Source: Thalassotalea fonticola
GTDB taxonomy: Bacteria > Pseudomonadota > Gammaproteobacteria > Enterobacterales > Alteromonadaceae
NCBI RefSeq assembly: GCF_032911225.1
Contig: NZ_CP136600.1
Location: 1,240,001-1,304,000 of the forward strand
DNA: 64,000 nucleotides
Reading direction: 5' to 3'
Shown here: positions 37,545 through 46,647 of the stretch, piece by piece
How the letters are laid out: every line of letters begins with the position of its first letter
Position numbering within the stretch: position 1 is the first letter of the stretch
Made by a program: the position numbers and the translations under genes
The notes under the pieces: generated by a model
What the model was told of the DNA's origin: nothing
The model's input: only the letters and a program-made list of their open reading frames with translations
Databases searched by the model: none

Positions 37545-38549
37545 ATGATTAAGTTTGCCATTATTGCTCTTGATGGTTGTTATGGCTCGAGTCTACATGG
37601 TTTAGTGGATGTTTTAGTTGTTGCTAATGCATACATTGCCAAGGAATCTGGCGATGATACGCCGTTTTTTAGTTGGCAATTTTTTACTAGTGGCCAAGAA
37701 AAAATCCAGACCAGTAATGGTCTATCTATGGATGAGCCATTAGTTGAAACCTCTCAGCAAGCACTTGAAGAATTTGATGTGATTTTTATCCCTGGAATTT
37801 ACTATAAGGGAGTAAAAAACTTTAGTAGTAAACTCGTTAAACAACAAAATTTATACCACTGGCTTAAACTTCAACATAAACAAGGCGCTATTATTTGCGC
37901 GAATTGCACTTCGACATTTTTTTTAGCTGAATCGGGGTTATTAACAAATAAGCGCTGTACCAGTATTTGGTGGTTAGAACATTTATTTAAACAGCGCTAT
38001 ACAAACATTACGCTTAGTTTTGATGAACTGATCGTTGAAGACAGTAATATACTCACTGCCGGTGCCGCTACTTCTCACTTTCAGTTAGGTTTAACGTTAT
38101 TAAAACGGTTTACCTCAGAGTTCATCGTGCAACAAACAGCAAAAGCCATGTTGATTGATACTCGCACTGTGCATGTGTCGCCAGAGCAACTGCTCAACCT
38201 TGCGCGCGAACACAATAATCGGTTGGTGCAAAATGCTCAGCAATGGATTAATGAGCATTTGCATGAAACGTTCACGGCAAAAGATTTAGCCAAGCATATT
38301 GCCTGTACGGAACGAACACTAACCCGTCAGTTCAAAGACGTTTTAGCGGTTACGCCGATTAAGTACATACAAAATTTAAGAATAAACCGGGCCAAGTATT
38401 TACTGGAAAACAGCGAGTTCAGTTTAGAGCAAATTATTGACAAAGTAGGATATAAAGACCGCAGTACATTTTCAAAGCTGTTTAGTAACCAAACAGGCCT
38501 ACCACCTATGAGTTATAGACGACAATTTGCTCAATCAAAAAGTAAATAA
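37545..38549 (+). CDS. AraC-family regulator with N-terminal DJ-1/PfpI-like domain
   Basis: The protein has 334 residues. The first 185 or so form a glutamine-amidotransferase-like (DJ-1/PfpI) domain with FDVIFIPGIYY and CTSTFFLAESGLL, where Cys 121 lies at the usual nucleophile site. Residues 225-330 are the AraC double helix-turn-helix (FTAKDLAKHIACTERTLTRQF, IIDKVGYKDRSTFSKLF). FtrA/GlxA-type regulators have this layout and usually respond to small metabolites. It is divergent from the nitronate monooxygenase/acyl-CoA dehydrogenase operon across a 420-base gap and is its likely regulator (inferred). It converges on 38558-41203 with only eight bases between stop codons. Confidence 0.92.
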   Translation: MIKFAIIALDGCYGSSLHGLVDVLVVANAYIAKESGDDTPFFSWQFFTSGQEKIQTSNGLSMDEPLVETSQQALEEFDVIFIPGIYYKGVKNFSSKLVKQQNLYHWLKLQHKQGAIICANCTSTFFLAESGLLTNKRCTSIWWLEHLFKQRYTNITLSFDELIVEDSNILTAGAATSHFQLGLTLLKRFTSEFIVQQTAKAMLIDTRTVHVSPEQLLNLAREHNNRLVQNAQQWINEHLHETFTAKDLAKHIACTERTLTRQFKDVLAVTPIKYIQNLRINRAKYLLENSEFSLEQIIDKVGYKDRSTFSKLFSNQTGLPPMSYRRQFAQSKSK

Positions 38550-38557
38550 ATTAGTTT

Positions 38558-41203
38558 TTAGCCATTAAAATTGATTCGAGTAAAGAGTTTTGTCGCCTGA
38601 ATGCGGTTGCTCACGCCAAGCTTTTTATAGGCAACCTTTAAATGTGATTTCACCGTATTGATAGATAAAAACAGCTCGTCGGCTATTTGTTGGTTAGAAA
38701 AGCCCTGCCCTAAAAGCTCCATAACACTTTGCTCTTTTTTGGTGAGCTGTTCAAAGCTGTTCGCATCAAAGCTTTGCTCCCCCCCTTGCCCTTCAAAGGA
38801 TTCACATATTTTAATAATAAATGCTTTACGAGTTGGTGAAAGTTCATTGTTAGACCAGTCTTGCAAATAACCAATGGCAATACTGTTGAGACGCGCGAAA
38901 GGTTGTAGCAGCTTTTTATTAGCGGCAATAGCAATTGCCTTCTTCAAATTAGTTTTAGCCAAAGCAGTGTTTTCACAGGTAATATAAATATTCACTAAAG
39001 ACAATAAACACTTTAATTGCGCTAATACTCTACCCGCATCTTCGTAATATTTGCTTTGCTCAGAAATGATTTGTTTCGCTTGCTCATAATCCCCTGCATC
39101 AATTAATACTAAAGAATCTACAAGAGCTTCGTTAACTATAGTGTGGCCAGTTTGGTATTGATTTTCAGCCATTTGTTGTTTGAAGTTTTGATATAAATTT
39201 AAAGCATCATCACGATTGCCATAAGCAAAGTAGTGTTCAATAACCTCATAAACCAAAGACACTTTCGATAAGGTTAACTGACGGGGTTTTACCAACTCCC
39301 GAAATTGCTCCATCAAAATTTCTTTTTGCTCTTGCTCGCCTAAATCAGTGAGCAATTGCAAGTGTGCGGCATAATACCAAGATAAAAAACTAGGCTCAGA
39401 AAGATAGCTAACTATCGCTCCAGACTTACTAAACGCTGCTTTGCTGCTTTCTAAGTTGCCCTGATAATAAGCAATAATGCCTCGTAACACGGTAATAATA
39501 TTATCAACCAAATAGTGTCCATCTTGATTAGCAATAAAATGATCTAGATAATCACACACTTGCAACGCTTTATCTAAGTTACCGAAAGATAACTCCATTA
39601 CAGTCTGCGAAACTTTTATCACTACTGTGCTATAAAATAGTTGCCCGCCACGGGCGAAAAACTCAGAATCATTGATTAAACTATTTACCAACTCAAAATC
39701 ATTGTTATGCATAGCTAACAGGCAATATTCCGCTCGTATTGAGTTTTCTGCATAAGGCAGAGGTAATGGGCTTTTCGCCATTTCTGCTCTAAATATGTCT
39801 TCATGATCAAATACGGTATCATTGAAAAGTCCCATAGCACCGCTTATTGCAATTAATGGGCTATGATAATCTGCCGCGAGTTCAGGGTTGTCTTCAACAA
39901 TCTTTTTCATCGATAAAACAACATTATGAGCATTTTTGTGTTGATAATTTAACGCGTAAATCCAACCAAGCAATACCAATATAAACGGGTTGGTGTTTAA
40001 TACCGACATCGGAATCTTCCTGATCAACTTTTTAAAACCGGGAAAATTACCACTGGCAATAATTTCAAGACCTCTGTCTTCTATAATATTCACTGCAGCC
40101 TCAAACAGTTCCGCTTTAATGAACTGTTCAGCGGCTTCAACATGACGTTGCTGTTTTAACAGCCAGTGAGCTGCATTTTGATGCAGCTTAAAACTGTTTA
40201 TTTGTGGGCTTTCTTTTAATTGTTTTTTTAAAAATTCTCGCATCAACGGATGAATAGAGAAAGACTGCATTTGAGCTGGCAAGGATGGATCATTAAATTG
40301 GGTAATGGGGATAACATTAATAATACGTTTACTAAAGTTTTCTTTACCAATTAATGCCTTAATTAAATCGTCGGATAAATATTCAGTGATCGATAACGAA
40401 ATTACATCTTGCTGCTCTTGCTCGCTCAAAGCTGACAAAATATCTTGATAAAAGTATTCCGCTAAAGAGGTATTGGTATTAGAGAATTCTTTTACCCAGT
40501 CACGCGATTTTACATGCCAATCATCACTGTAAATACTCGGTCCAACAATTGCAGGCCAACCACCGGTGCGATTTACGACTAAATCGATTTCATCATCAGA
40601 TAAGGTATTGAGTGAGGACAACTCGGAGATATGCTTAATTTCATCGCTGGAGAATGATAAATCTTGCTGATTAATTTTAATTATTTTTTCAGAAATCACC
40701 CCTTTGGCAGTCGCAAATGGCGGGTCTATTCTACTGGCAACAATCACCTGAATATTTCTTGGTGACTGCAGGCAGAGCTCACTAATAAAATCAATAACAC
40801 TGGCATCATTAATTAAATGCAGATCATCAAAGAAAAAACAAATGTCTTGCTCTGTTGCTTCTAATTGCTCAAACAATCTATGGCTAAAACGCACAAAAGA
40901 TATGTTTTCATCATAAACAAGAGTGTCATCAATAAGTTTTTGCGATCGCAATTCATTTAAAAAATATACCGCGAAATAATCAAAACTATTATCATCAGCG
41001 TTACAACTAAGCCATACAACCCCTTTGCCTTCTTTTTCAAAAAGATGGGCAAACTCGGTCATTAAATAGGTTTTACCATAACCACCTGGCGCCTTAATGA
41101 ATACTAATTTAGTATTCATAGCGATCTTATTAGTAATTTTATTTATTAAGCGTTCTCGGCTTACTAAATTACTCGGCTTAATAGGAACAAGATATTTTTG
41201 CAT
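38558..41203 (-). CDS. MalT-type ATP-dependent LuxR-family regulator
   Basis: The protein has 881 residues. A STAND-type ATPase with Walker A APGGYGKT (38-45) and Walker B FFFDDLH (about 120) leads the protein, followed by long helical TPR-like repeats (about 350-800). A C-terminal LuxR helix-turn-helix (about 820-878) contains LTKKEQSVMELLGQGFSNQQ and NTVKSHLKVAYKKLG. Size and layout fit the MalT/LAL family, activators switched by ATP and a small inducer. The inducer is unknown. It stands alone, between the AraC-type regulator and the DUF1254 cluster, and may control the latter. No clear ribosome site precedes the ATG. Confidence 0.9.
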   Translation of the reverse strand: MQKYLVPIKPSNLVSRERLINKITNKIAMNTKLVFIKAPGGYGKTYLMTEFAHLFEKEGKGVVWLSCNADDNSFDYFAVYFLNELRSQKLIDDTLVYDENISFVRFSHRLFEQLEATEQDICFFFDDLHLINDASVIDFISELCLQSPRNIQVIVASRIDPPFATAKGVISEKIIKINQQDLSFSSDEIKHISELSSLNTLSDDEIDLVVNRTGGWPAIVGPSIYSDDWHVKSRDWVKEFSNTNTSLAEYFYQDILSALSEQEQQDVISLSITEYLSDDLIKALIGKENFSKRIINVIPITQFNDPSLPAQMQSFSIHPLMREFLKKQLKESPQINSFKLHQNAAHWLLKQQRHVEAAEQFIKAELFEAAVNIIEDRGLEIIASGNFPGFKKLIRKIPMSVLNTNPFILVLLGWIYALNYQHKNAHNVVLSMKKIVEDNPELAADYHSPLIAISGAMGLFNDTVFDHEDIFRAEMAKSPLPLPYAENSIRAEYCLLAMHNNDFELVNSLINDSEFFARGGQLFYSTVVIKVSQTVMELSFGNLDKALQVCDYLDHFIANQDGHYLVDNIITVLRGIIAYYQGNLESSKAAFSKSGAIVSYLSEPSFLSWYYAAHLQLLTDLGEQEQKEILMEQFRELVKPRQLTLSKVSLVYEVIEHYFAYGNRDDALNLYQNFKQQMAENQYQTGHTIVNEALVDSLVLIDAGDYEQAKQIISEQSKYYEDAGRVLAQLKCLLSLVNIYITCENTALAKTNLKKAIAIAANKKLLQPFARLNSIAIGYLQDWSNNELSPTRKAFIIKICESFEGQGGEQSFDANSFEQLTKKEQSVMELLGQGFSNQQIADELFLSINTVKSHLKVAYKKLGVSNRIQATKLFTRINFNG

Positions 41204-41267
41204 ATATAAAAGTTAGCATAGATAAATCTATATGTAATTGAAAGATAAACGATTAGAAACAATTAAC

Positions 41268-41296
41268 AAAAAAAGTACCTCTAATGAGGTACTTTT
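41268..41296 (-). terminator. Rho-independent terminator downstream of 41470-42288
   Basis: The arms AAAAGTACCTC and GAGGTACTTTT (41271-41281 and 41286-41296) pair perfectly around a four-base loop, with a T run on the minus strand. It serves the barrel/DUF1254 genes to its right. Confidence 0.85.
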
Positions 41297-41469
41297 ATAA
41301 TATCTTGACTAAATTTGGCATTGGCGCGGGGAATTAGCATGAAGCATCTAAAATATTTAGGTGACTGCTATGCAGACGACAAATAGTTCTCTGAATTAAT
41401 TTGTGTTATGAATAATGCGAATTAATTTAAAATTTAACCTATAAAGCTTTGCCACTACATGAATTCAGC

Positions 41470-42288
41470 CTAAAACCAATCTGCCATGACATTTTCAACC
41501 ACTGGCGAAATTCTGAAAGTCAGCATCCAGTCTGGACCAAAATCTTCATTTTTTTCAACATAGTAATCAAGTTCAACACTTAACTTCCAAGGCCGTTCAT
41601 TCCATTGTACCGTTCTGCCTACATTAAAATTCAGTGGTACAGTCCACTGCTCACCTTCCCAATCATAAGTGAAAGTTGGTTGAGTACCATAGTTCCAGCC
41701 ACCACCAGGTAACGCCACAAGGAATATTTGCGACGTAGACTGACTGACATCAACATCACCAGCAACATCCCAATGGTGGAACGCTAACAGCCCTACTGCG
41801 CTGGTTGGGTTCATTTTTACATAATAATACTCTGGGCCTAATGTGGTTGTTTCACCTTGGCCAATTTTTTCATCTCCGGTAGGTAATGTTATATAAGTAC
41901 CAAACGCATGAGATACCCCATCAACAGCTTTTGGTGAATACATTAAATCAATACTTGAATCGCCAATGCCACTTTCATCGCTAAAGTCTGCGCCTTTAAA
42001 AACAGGAGTATCTAAGTAAAAAGGGATAGCCGGTCTAAATAGTATTTTTGCCCCGTTATCTAAAGGAAAAGGCATTGACGGTTGAAATAAAATTGAATTA
42101 CTTTGTTGTTCATCTGCGTTTGGTAAATCACCTTCAAATGTACGGGTTTGAAATTTAAAATGTAAGCTTGCCAGCGCCGAAGTTGGGTTAGCCAGCTCTT
42201 TTGCGACTTCATCGGTAGATTGTTCTTTGGCGGCGAAAACGTTTAAACTCAGTGCACTTAACATTAATGCTAATATTATTTTGGTCAT
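41470..42288 (-). CDS. Putative outer-membrane beta-barrel transporter-like protein
   Basis: The protein has 272 residues, starting at an ATG after GGGGA. A signal peptide ends at VFAA. The mature start ELANPTSALASLHFKF resembles the one in 57443-58246 (EIANPLTTM). The rest is rich in alternating strands with aromatic girdles (LFQPSMPFPL, GTYITLPTGDE, WNYGTQPTFTYDWEGEQW), typical of small barrel proteins of the kind grouped with phenol-degradation MetA-like transporters. It probably sits in the outer membrane and may pass hydrophobic compounds. It is 85 bases downstream of the DUF1254 gene 42374-43999, a pairing that recurs in this cluster. Confidence 0.75.
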   Translation of the reverse strand: MTKIILALMLSALSLNVFAAKEQSTDEVAKELANPTSALASLHFKFQTRTFEGDLPNADEQQSNSILFQPSMPFPLDNGAKILFRPAIPFYLDTPVFKGADFSDESGIGDSSIDLMYSPKAVDGVSHAFGTYITLPTGDEKIGQGETTTLGPEYYYVKMNPTSAVGLLAFHHWDVAGDVDVSQSTSQIFLVALPGGGWNYGTQPTFTYDWEGEQWTVPLNFNVGRTVQWNERPWKLSVELDYYVEKNEDFGPDWMLTFRISPVVENVMADWF

Positions 42289-42373
42289 TTTTTATCCCCG
42301 TAACAAAGAGCAGGCATACCAGCAGTTTATTGATATACCTGACTAAGTTGTAATTAACCTAAGTTACATAATT

Positions 42374-43999
42374 CTACTTTACTAACGTAAAATCACTTGG
42401 TGCCCATGTTTTATCAAACCATGGTTGTAATGGCCCGTATAAACGTAACATTGCAAACCATGCCTTACCAGGAGTGGTTTCAGTAAAGTTTGCTGATGGT
42501 TTTCCATTTGGCAGCTGAGGACCAAAGTATAATGTCACCGAGCCATCTTCGTTATACACTAAGTCATCTCGTTTATTATTCTTACTCGGATACTTTGAGC
42601 CACCTGGTACTTGCAATTCAGAACGTGTTTGTGGGTCATATGCTACCATCGACCAAAAATCTTTTGCCGGAGCATCAGCAGGCAGTGTCACTTGGTAGGT
42701 TTTTTCACCATATAAAATTTCACCACTTTGATCGCCGGTAGTCATCGCATAATTAGAGCCAACACCTGGAATTTGTAATGCCATTGCAGGTGTATTTACC
42801 GTGGCTAAATAGAAAAATAATGTACGTGCATCCATATTACGACCACCTTCGCCGCCATCTTTCAACCATTGATAGTCACGGCCGATAAAGCCAGTAAACC
42901 ACTGCTTACCTTCAAATAAATAAGCGGTTTCATCACGTGTTTTAAAAGCAATACTACGCGCAGTTGCATTACCCACCTCTACTGCATCTTGCAAAATAGC
43001 TTTCATCCGAGCATCAGGCTTGAAAGGCTTGCCTTTTTGTAAGCCAATTGCAGCGGCTTGACCGCGTAGCTCTGGATCTAAGAATGAAACAGGTTCTTTT
43101 TGTAGTACATGCCATAGCTCTTCATAAAACTTATAGTCGTTTGCATGAACGGTATTAAAGAATTTTCCAGAGCCATTAGTAAACTTCATTTCTTTTGGAT
43201 TTTTAGCATCTTTAAGAGGGTATATCTTTAAGCCTGTACGCCACATCTTTGATGCATGATCAGGTTTACCGTCTTTTAAGAAACCACGCAATATCAGCCA
43301 GTTGTTATAACTGGTTGATTGTGCAATCCAGACTTTTGTTTCTTTATCACCAACCATTACTGTTGCACGGGTATCTTTACCACGGTGTTGCATGCCATTT
43401 AATGTTGGGGTTAAGTCACCTTTATAATCTGGTGGTAAAATAATGTAAGTACCACCTTTCTTTGCATCTGGTCCAGGCGCCCCCATATCAACAACAAAAC
43501 GGAAAAACGCATCGTTGACCGTACCCGGTCCAGCTCCTGCAGGAATTTCTACTACGGTCACGCCATCTCTTTCTAAATCAAGCATGGCTGCAGCATAAAC
43601 AGTATCAGTATTACCCGTTAAAAATAATGGAGTAGAATCCATCAAGTCATCAAATACTAATACTTCATTAGAGTCATCAACACCTACACTCTTCATTCCT
43701 AGGCGGATACCTTCAACAGATGTTGCAGGAATAAAGTTTAAAAAAACATCAACCCCTCGAATAAAATCTAAGTTGTCATATACTTTTTGTAAGGTTTCAT
43801 CCGTAGGAATACCATCGTAAAACTTTAATTCACCTATACTTGTTTCTACTGTATTAGGCGTCATAATTTCAGTCGGTATTGTTTCGTTGAACCCTTTCGT
43901 CGGTTGCTCTTTCGCCATTGATTCAAAAGGTAAAAGAAAAGATGTAGCCAAAACAGTAGATATCGCTAGTGCGGTTAATTTTTTAGAAAATTTAGCCAT
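42374..43999 (-). CDS. DUF1254/DUF1214 secreted protein, long form
   Basis: The 541-residue protein starts at an ATG six bases after GAGGAA. A signal peptide ends near ESMAKEQ. The N-terminal DUF1254 part shows GNTDTVYAAAMLDL and a long variable middle; the C-terminal DUF1214 part shows DFWSMVAYDPQTRSELQ and NEDGSVTLYFGP. It ends with WFDKTWAPSDFTLVK, almost the same as the end of 53697-55196 (WFDKSWKPSDFHLVK). These domains occur in many bacteria, but no reaction is established for them. It precedes a barrel gene; with 53697, 56243 and 51267 it marks a cluster expansion. Confidence 0.85.
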   Translation of the reverse strand: MAKFSKKLTALAISTVLATSFLLPFESMAKEQPTKGFNETIPTEIMTPNTVETSIGELKFYDGIPTDETLQKVYDNLDFIRGVDVFLNFIPATSVEGIRLGMKSVGVDDSNEVLVFDDLMDSTPLFLTGNTDTVYAAAMLDLERDGVTVVEIPAGAGPGTVNDAFFRFVVDMGAPGPDAKKGGTYIILPPDYKGDLTPTLNGMQHRGKDTRATVMVGDKETKVWIAQSTSYNNWLILRGFLKDGKPDHASKMWRTGLKIYPLKDAKNPKEMKFTNGSGKFFNTVHANDYKFYEELWHVLQKEPVSFLDPELRGQAAAIGLQKGKPFKPDARMKAILQDAVEVGNATARSIAFKTRDETAYLFEGKQWFTGFIGRDYQWLKDGGEGGRNMDARTLFFYLATVNTPAMALQIPGVGSNYAMTTGDQSGEILYGEKTYQVTLPADAPAKDFWSMVAYDPQTRSELQVPGGSKYPSKNNKRDDLVYNEDGSVTLYFGPQLPNGKPSANFTETTPGKAWFAMLRLYGPLQPWFDKTWAPSDFTLVK

Positions 44000-44318
44000 T
44001 TGAGTTTCCTCGATTAAATAATTCGATTAAATGATACACATACAATTTACATCTGGATAATTGCTTATTTTTATTATGCATTATACGTTAAGGTTATGAG
44101 TGAAGCATGAAGTTATGCGCAAAGTGGATTTGAGTTCTCATTGCTGAATATAATTTTTATTATCATTAATAAACATAGTTCACTAAGTTAAAAATTCAAA
44201 TAAAAATCAGTAAAGCATCACAAAAACATAAGGTTATTAACAAATCCAGTTAAAATACAATGTGATTAATAGTTAATGATTTCATATACTATCATTACTC
44301 GCTAAATCCAATATGCCA
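44000..44318. other. Intergenic region upstream of the long DUF1254 gene
   Basis: About 320 AT-rich bases with no convincing gene or hairpin. The promoter of the 42374/41470 pair should lie here. Confidence 0.5.
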
Positions 44319-44567
44319 TCAACTGTATTGGAAGACCTGAAGGGGTTGGAGGTAACAACCACAAACTAGTAACCCAAAAAAGTTATCTTGATTATGTTTA
44401 CCTGTACTCATTGCATAACAGGCAATTAATAGGCTGAAAAATATAGGAATTGATAGATACTTAGTTATAAGGTTCATTGCTGCTTTAAATCCCTTCCCTG
44501 AATGCCATTCAACGAACGCTGCCCACTCATTTATTCCCGTTAGCTTTTGCATTGCAGTATGTAACAT
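44319..44567 (-). CDS. Doubtful small membrane protein (82 residues)
   Basis: An open frame with one likely membrane helix (LSIPIFFSLLIACYAM), from an ATG at 44567 that lies very close behind AGAGG; a second ATG five codons in is possible. It follows the BatD gene by 34 bases on the same strand. I recognise no family. It could be a real small protein at the end of the Bat operon, a decayed gene or chance. Confidence 0.35.
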   Translation of the reverse strand: MLHTAMQKLTGINEWAAFVEWHSGKGFKAAMNLITKYLSIPIFFSLLIACYAMSTGKHNQDNFFGLLVCGCYLQPLQVFQYS

Positions 44568-44600
44568 AAACCTCTGTAACAACCACCAGTTAGACGATTT

Positions 44601-45974
44601 TTAATTTAACTTCATATCAAATTTAACTGGTGTAAAAAAATGAGTTTCAAATTTTTTATTGATAATGGTTTGTAACAGCGCTTTGGCTCTTTGCTTTGAA
44701 ATAGAGTCTGTCACCTGTTTTTTATAATAGGCTGAAGTAAATAGTAACTGAAGTGTTGCTTGTTCTTCATCATTTTTAACCAGAGCCTTAAGTGCCGTAT
44801 TGTTATTATGTTTAATATCGGCAATTTGGTATAAGCAGGCTAGTGCTATTTGGTGCTCACTATGTTCAATAGCGTATAGGTATCGGTTAACTAACTTCTT
44901 ATAATGTGTACTTTGATTAAAATGAGCGGCTATTATTTGTTTGTTGTTCTTGATGACTTTCATTATCGCCAAAACAAACAAAAGAGCAGTAGAAATCATT
45001 ATAACCAACCACCAATTGATAATTGATGTGCTAGTTGGTTTTTGACTTTCTGCTTTTTGTGGTACATTCGCGATGATTTCATCGGTAGACTCTCCCACTT
45101 GAAAGCTCATCTCTGGCACTGTCACAGTCTTAAGTTGTTTTTTGGTCGTGTCCCACCAAAGGACGGTTTCAGCAGGAAGTTTAAAGAGTCCTTCTTGCTG
45201 AAAAATTAATGTAACTGACGAGGTTAAGTGAGCCTGACTTATGTCGTCGAGTACATCGTAACCATCAGATTTGTTAGCTGGTTTTTCATAAATCTGCGCA
45301 CCGTCAAATTGAATAGGCTCAAGGTCAAGTAACATAACGCCATGTAAATTATCACCGTGGAACTCTCGTTTTATGGTAATAGCGCTACCAATGGTTAGCG
45401 CTTGTTCAGGTTGCTTGGTAATTTCACGGACAACTTCCAATTTCGAACTAGCAATATAATGTTTTATCCCTTCAAGTTTCTCGGGCCGAGTGATATTAAA
45501 TTTGTATGGTGGTGTCTGTATTTTACCAGAAACCACTTTTCCTTCGACGTTAATGAAAGCTTCTGCAGCAATTGAGGCTACGTTATACTCTCCCTCTTTT
45601 AGTGGGTACAGAGCGACTTCTTTGGTTTGGATATACCATTCTTTTCCTTCTATGGCTTCTATTTTAAAGCCTGTTTTAGCAAAAGATTTGGCGACAATGG
45701 CATTATCGATATTGAAAAAGTCAATTTTCATATTGTTGCTAAAGTCATGAGAACTGATTAACTCTATTTCTAAAATAGCTTGCTGGCGAGGCACAATTTG
45801 GCTTTGTTCTTTTAGGCTTATTGATACCTTTAGAGCACCACTTTGCATTAAATCTTCAACAGATAGCGGTGTATTCGCTGAACTAATAGTACTAAAAGTC
45901 ACTAATAAAGCGATAAACAGCAACTTGGATACTGATTGACAAGAGTATTGATATAGTGCTTTAACGGTTTGCAT
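44601..45974 (-). CDS. batD: BatD-like membrane protein of the aerotolerance-type operon
   Basis: The protein has 457 residues. The ATG at 45974 follows GGAG by seven bases and lies inside the end of the TPR gene (14-base overlap). A signal-like segment ends near SSAN, followed by periplasmic beta-sandwich domains (LEIELISS, TIKREFHGDN, LTSSVTLIFQQEGLFKLPA) and a membrane helix at about 325-345 (WWLVIMISTALLFVLAIM). The C-terminal 110 residues are cytoplasmic and helical. This is the BatD (oxygen-tolerance, COG-type) layout. It acts with the VWA proteins BatA/BatB at the membrane under MoxR control; the exact cell role differs between bacteria and is not settled. Confidence 0.85.
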   Translation of the reverse strand: MQTVKALYQYSCQSVSKLLFIALLVTFSTISSANTPLSVEDLMQSGALKVSISLKEQSQIVPRQQAILEIELISSHDFSNNMKIDFFNIDNAIVAKSFAKTGFKIEAIEGKEWYIQTKEVALYPLKEGEYNVASIAAEAFINVEGKVVSGKIQTPPYKFNITRPEKLEGIKHYIASSKLEVVREITKQPEQALTIGSAITIKREFHGDNLHGVMLLDLEPIQFDGAQIYEKPANKSDGYDVLDDISQAHLTSSVTLIFQQEGLFKLPAETVLWWDTTKKQLKTVTVPEMSFQVGESTDEIIANVPQKAESQKPTSTSIINWWLVIMISTALLFVLAIMKVIKNNKQIIAAHFNQSTHYKKLVNRYLYAIEHSEHQIALACLYQIADIKHNNNTALKALVKNDEEQATLQLLFTSAYYKKQVTDSISKQRAKALLQTIINKKFETHFFTPVKFDMKLN

Positions 45975-46647
45975 CAATATACTCCTGTTGGAACTTCTTC
46001 TGCAAAAATTTAGTTGGATTTTGCTCTACTTGCTGCAGCCACATTTCTCCTGTCAGCTTTGTTTGATTTTTTTGTGGCTTGTCTTTAATTTTCGCCAATT
46101 CTTCTTCACTCATTTGTACCGCGTTGTCAGGTGATGGCCCTCCTCCACCTTTCGCTTCAGTTTTTACCTGATTCTTTGCCACTTCTTTTACAATCGCTAA
46201 GTTATGCTGAGCATGAACATGTTGCCCATTATTTTCTATAAGTTTTTCATATTTTATAATGGCCAAGTTGATATTGCCCGCATGTGCCAGCGCATTAGCT
46301 TCGCCAAATAATGCTACTTCACCCGGGATTTGAGAAAAAACCATTGCAGCTTGTAAAAATTCACCGTTGGCATAATAGCTATAAGCGACCCAATGTTGTT
46401 CGGAGAAAGTCAGTGCTGCTTTGCCAAACTCTTCACGTTCAATCATAAGCATGGCTTGTTGATCTCGGCTAAGCCATAAATTAATAAATGCCTGCGGGTT
46501 ACTATAAATTATTGTCGTAATTAGCAAAATAACTGTTAATAACCAGCGCGATTTGTAAGCTTTAATATTATTTCCAAATTTAGCAAAAGCACTGGTATTA
46601 GGAAGCTGAGTTGCGATGTTGACATTATCTACCATTGCATTGTCCAT
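45961..46647 (-). CDS. TPR membrane protein of the Bat operon (BatC-like)
   Basis: The protein has 228 residues. One N-terminal membrane helix (WLLTVILLITTIIYS, about 35-50) is followed by TPR-like helices (ALTFSEQHWVAYSYYANGEF, ALAHAGNINLAIIKYEKLI). A Lys/Gln-rich tail includes LTGEMWLQQVEQNP. In many gammaproteobacteria this part is fused to the C-terminus of the second VWA protein. Here the two are separate frames overlapping by 19 bases (46629-46647), so they may be coupled. The ribosome site is imperfect for either of the first two Met codons. Confidence 0.82.
   Translation of the reverse strand: MDNAMVDNVNIATQLPNTSAFAKFGNNIKAYKSRWLLTVILLITTIIYSNPQAFINLWLSRDQQAMLMIEREEFGKAALTFSEQHWVAYSYYANGEFLQAAMVFSQIPGEVALFGEANALAHAGNINLAIIKYEKLIENNGQHVHAQHNLAIVKEVAKNQVKTEAKGGGGPSPDNAVQMSEEELAKIKDKPQKNQTKLTGEMWLQQVEQNPTKFLQKKFQQEYIDANR

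Noticed and set aside
44588..44598. GTTAGAC, resembling the core of an integron attC site
   Set aside because: There is no matching inverse core at the right distance, no cassette array and no integrase; a seven-base match is expected by chance.
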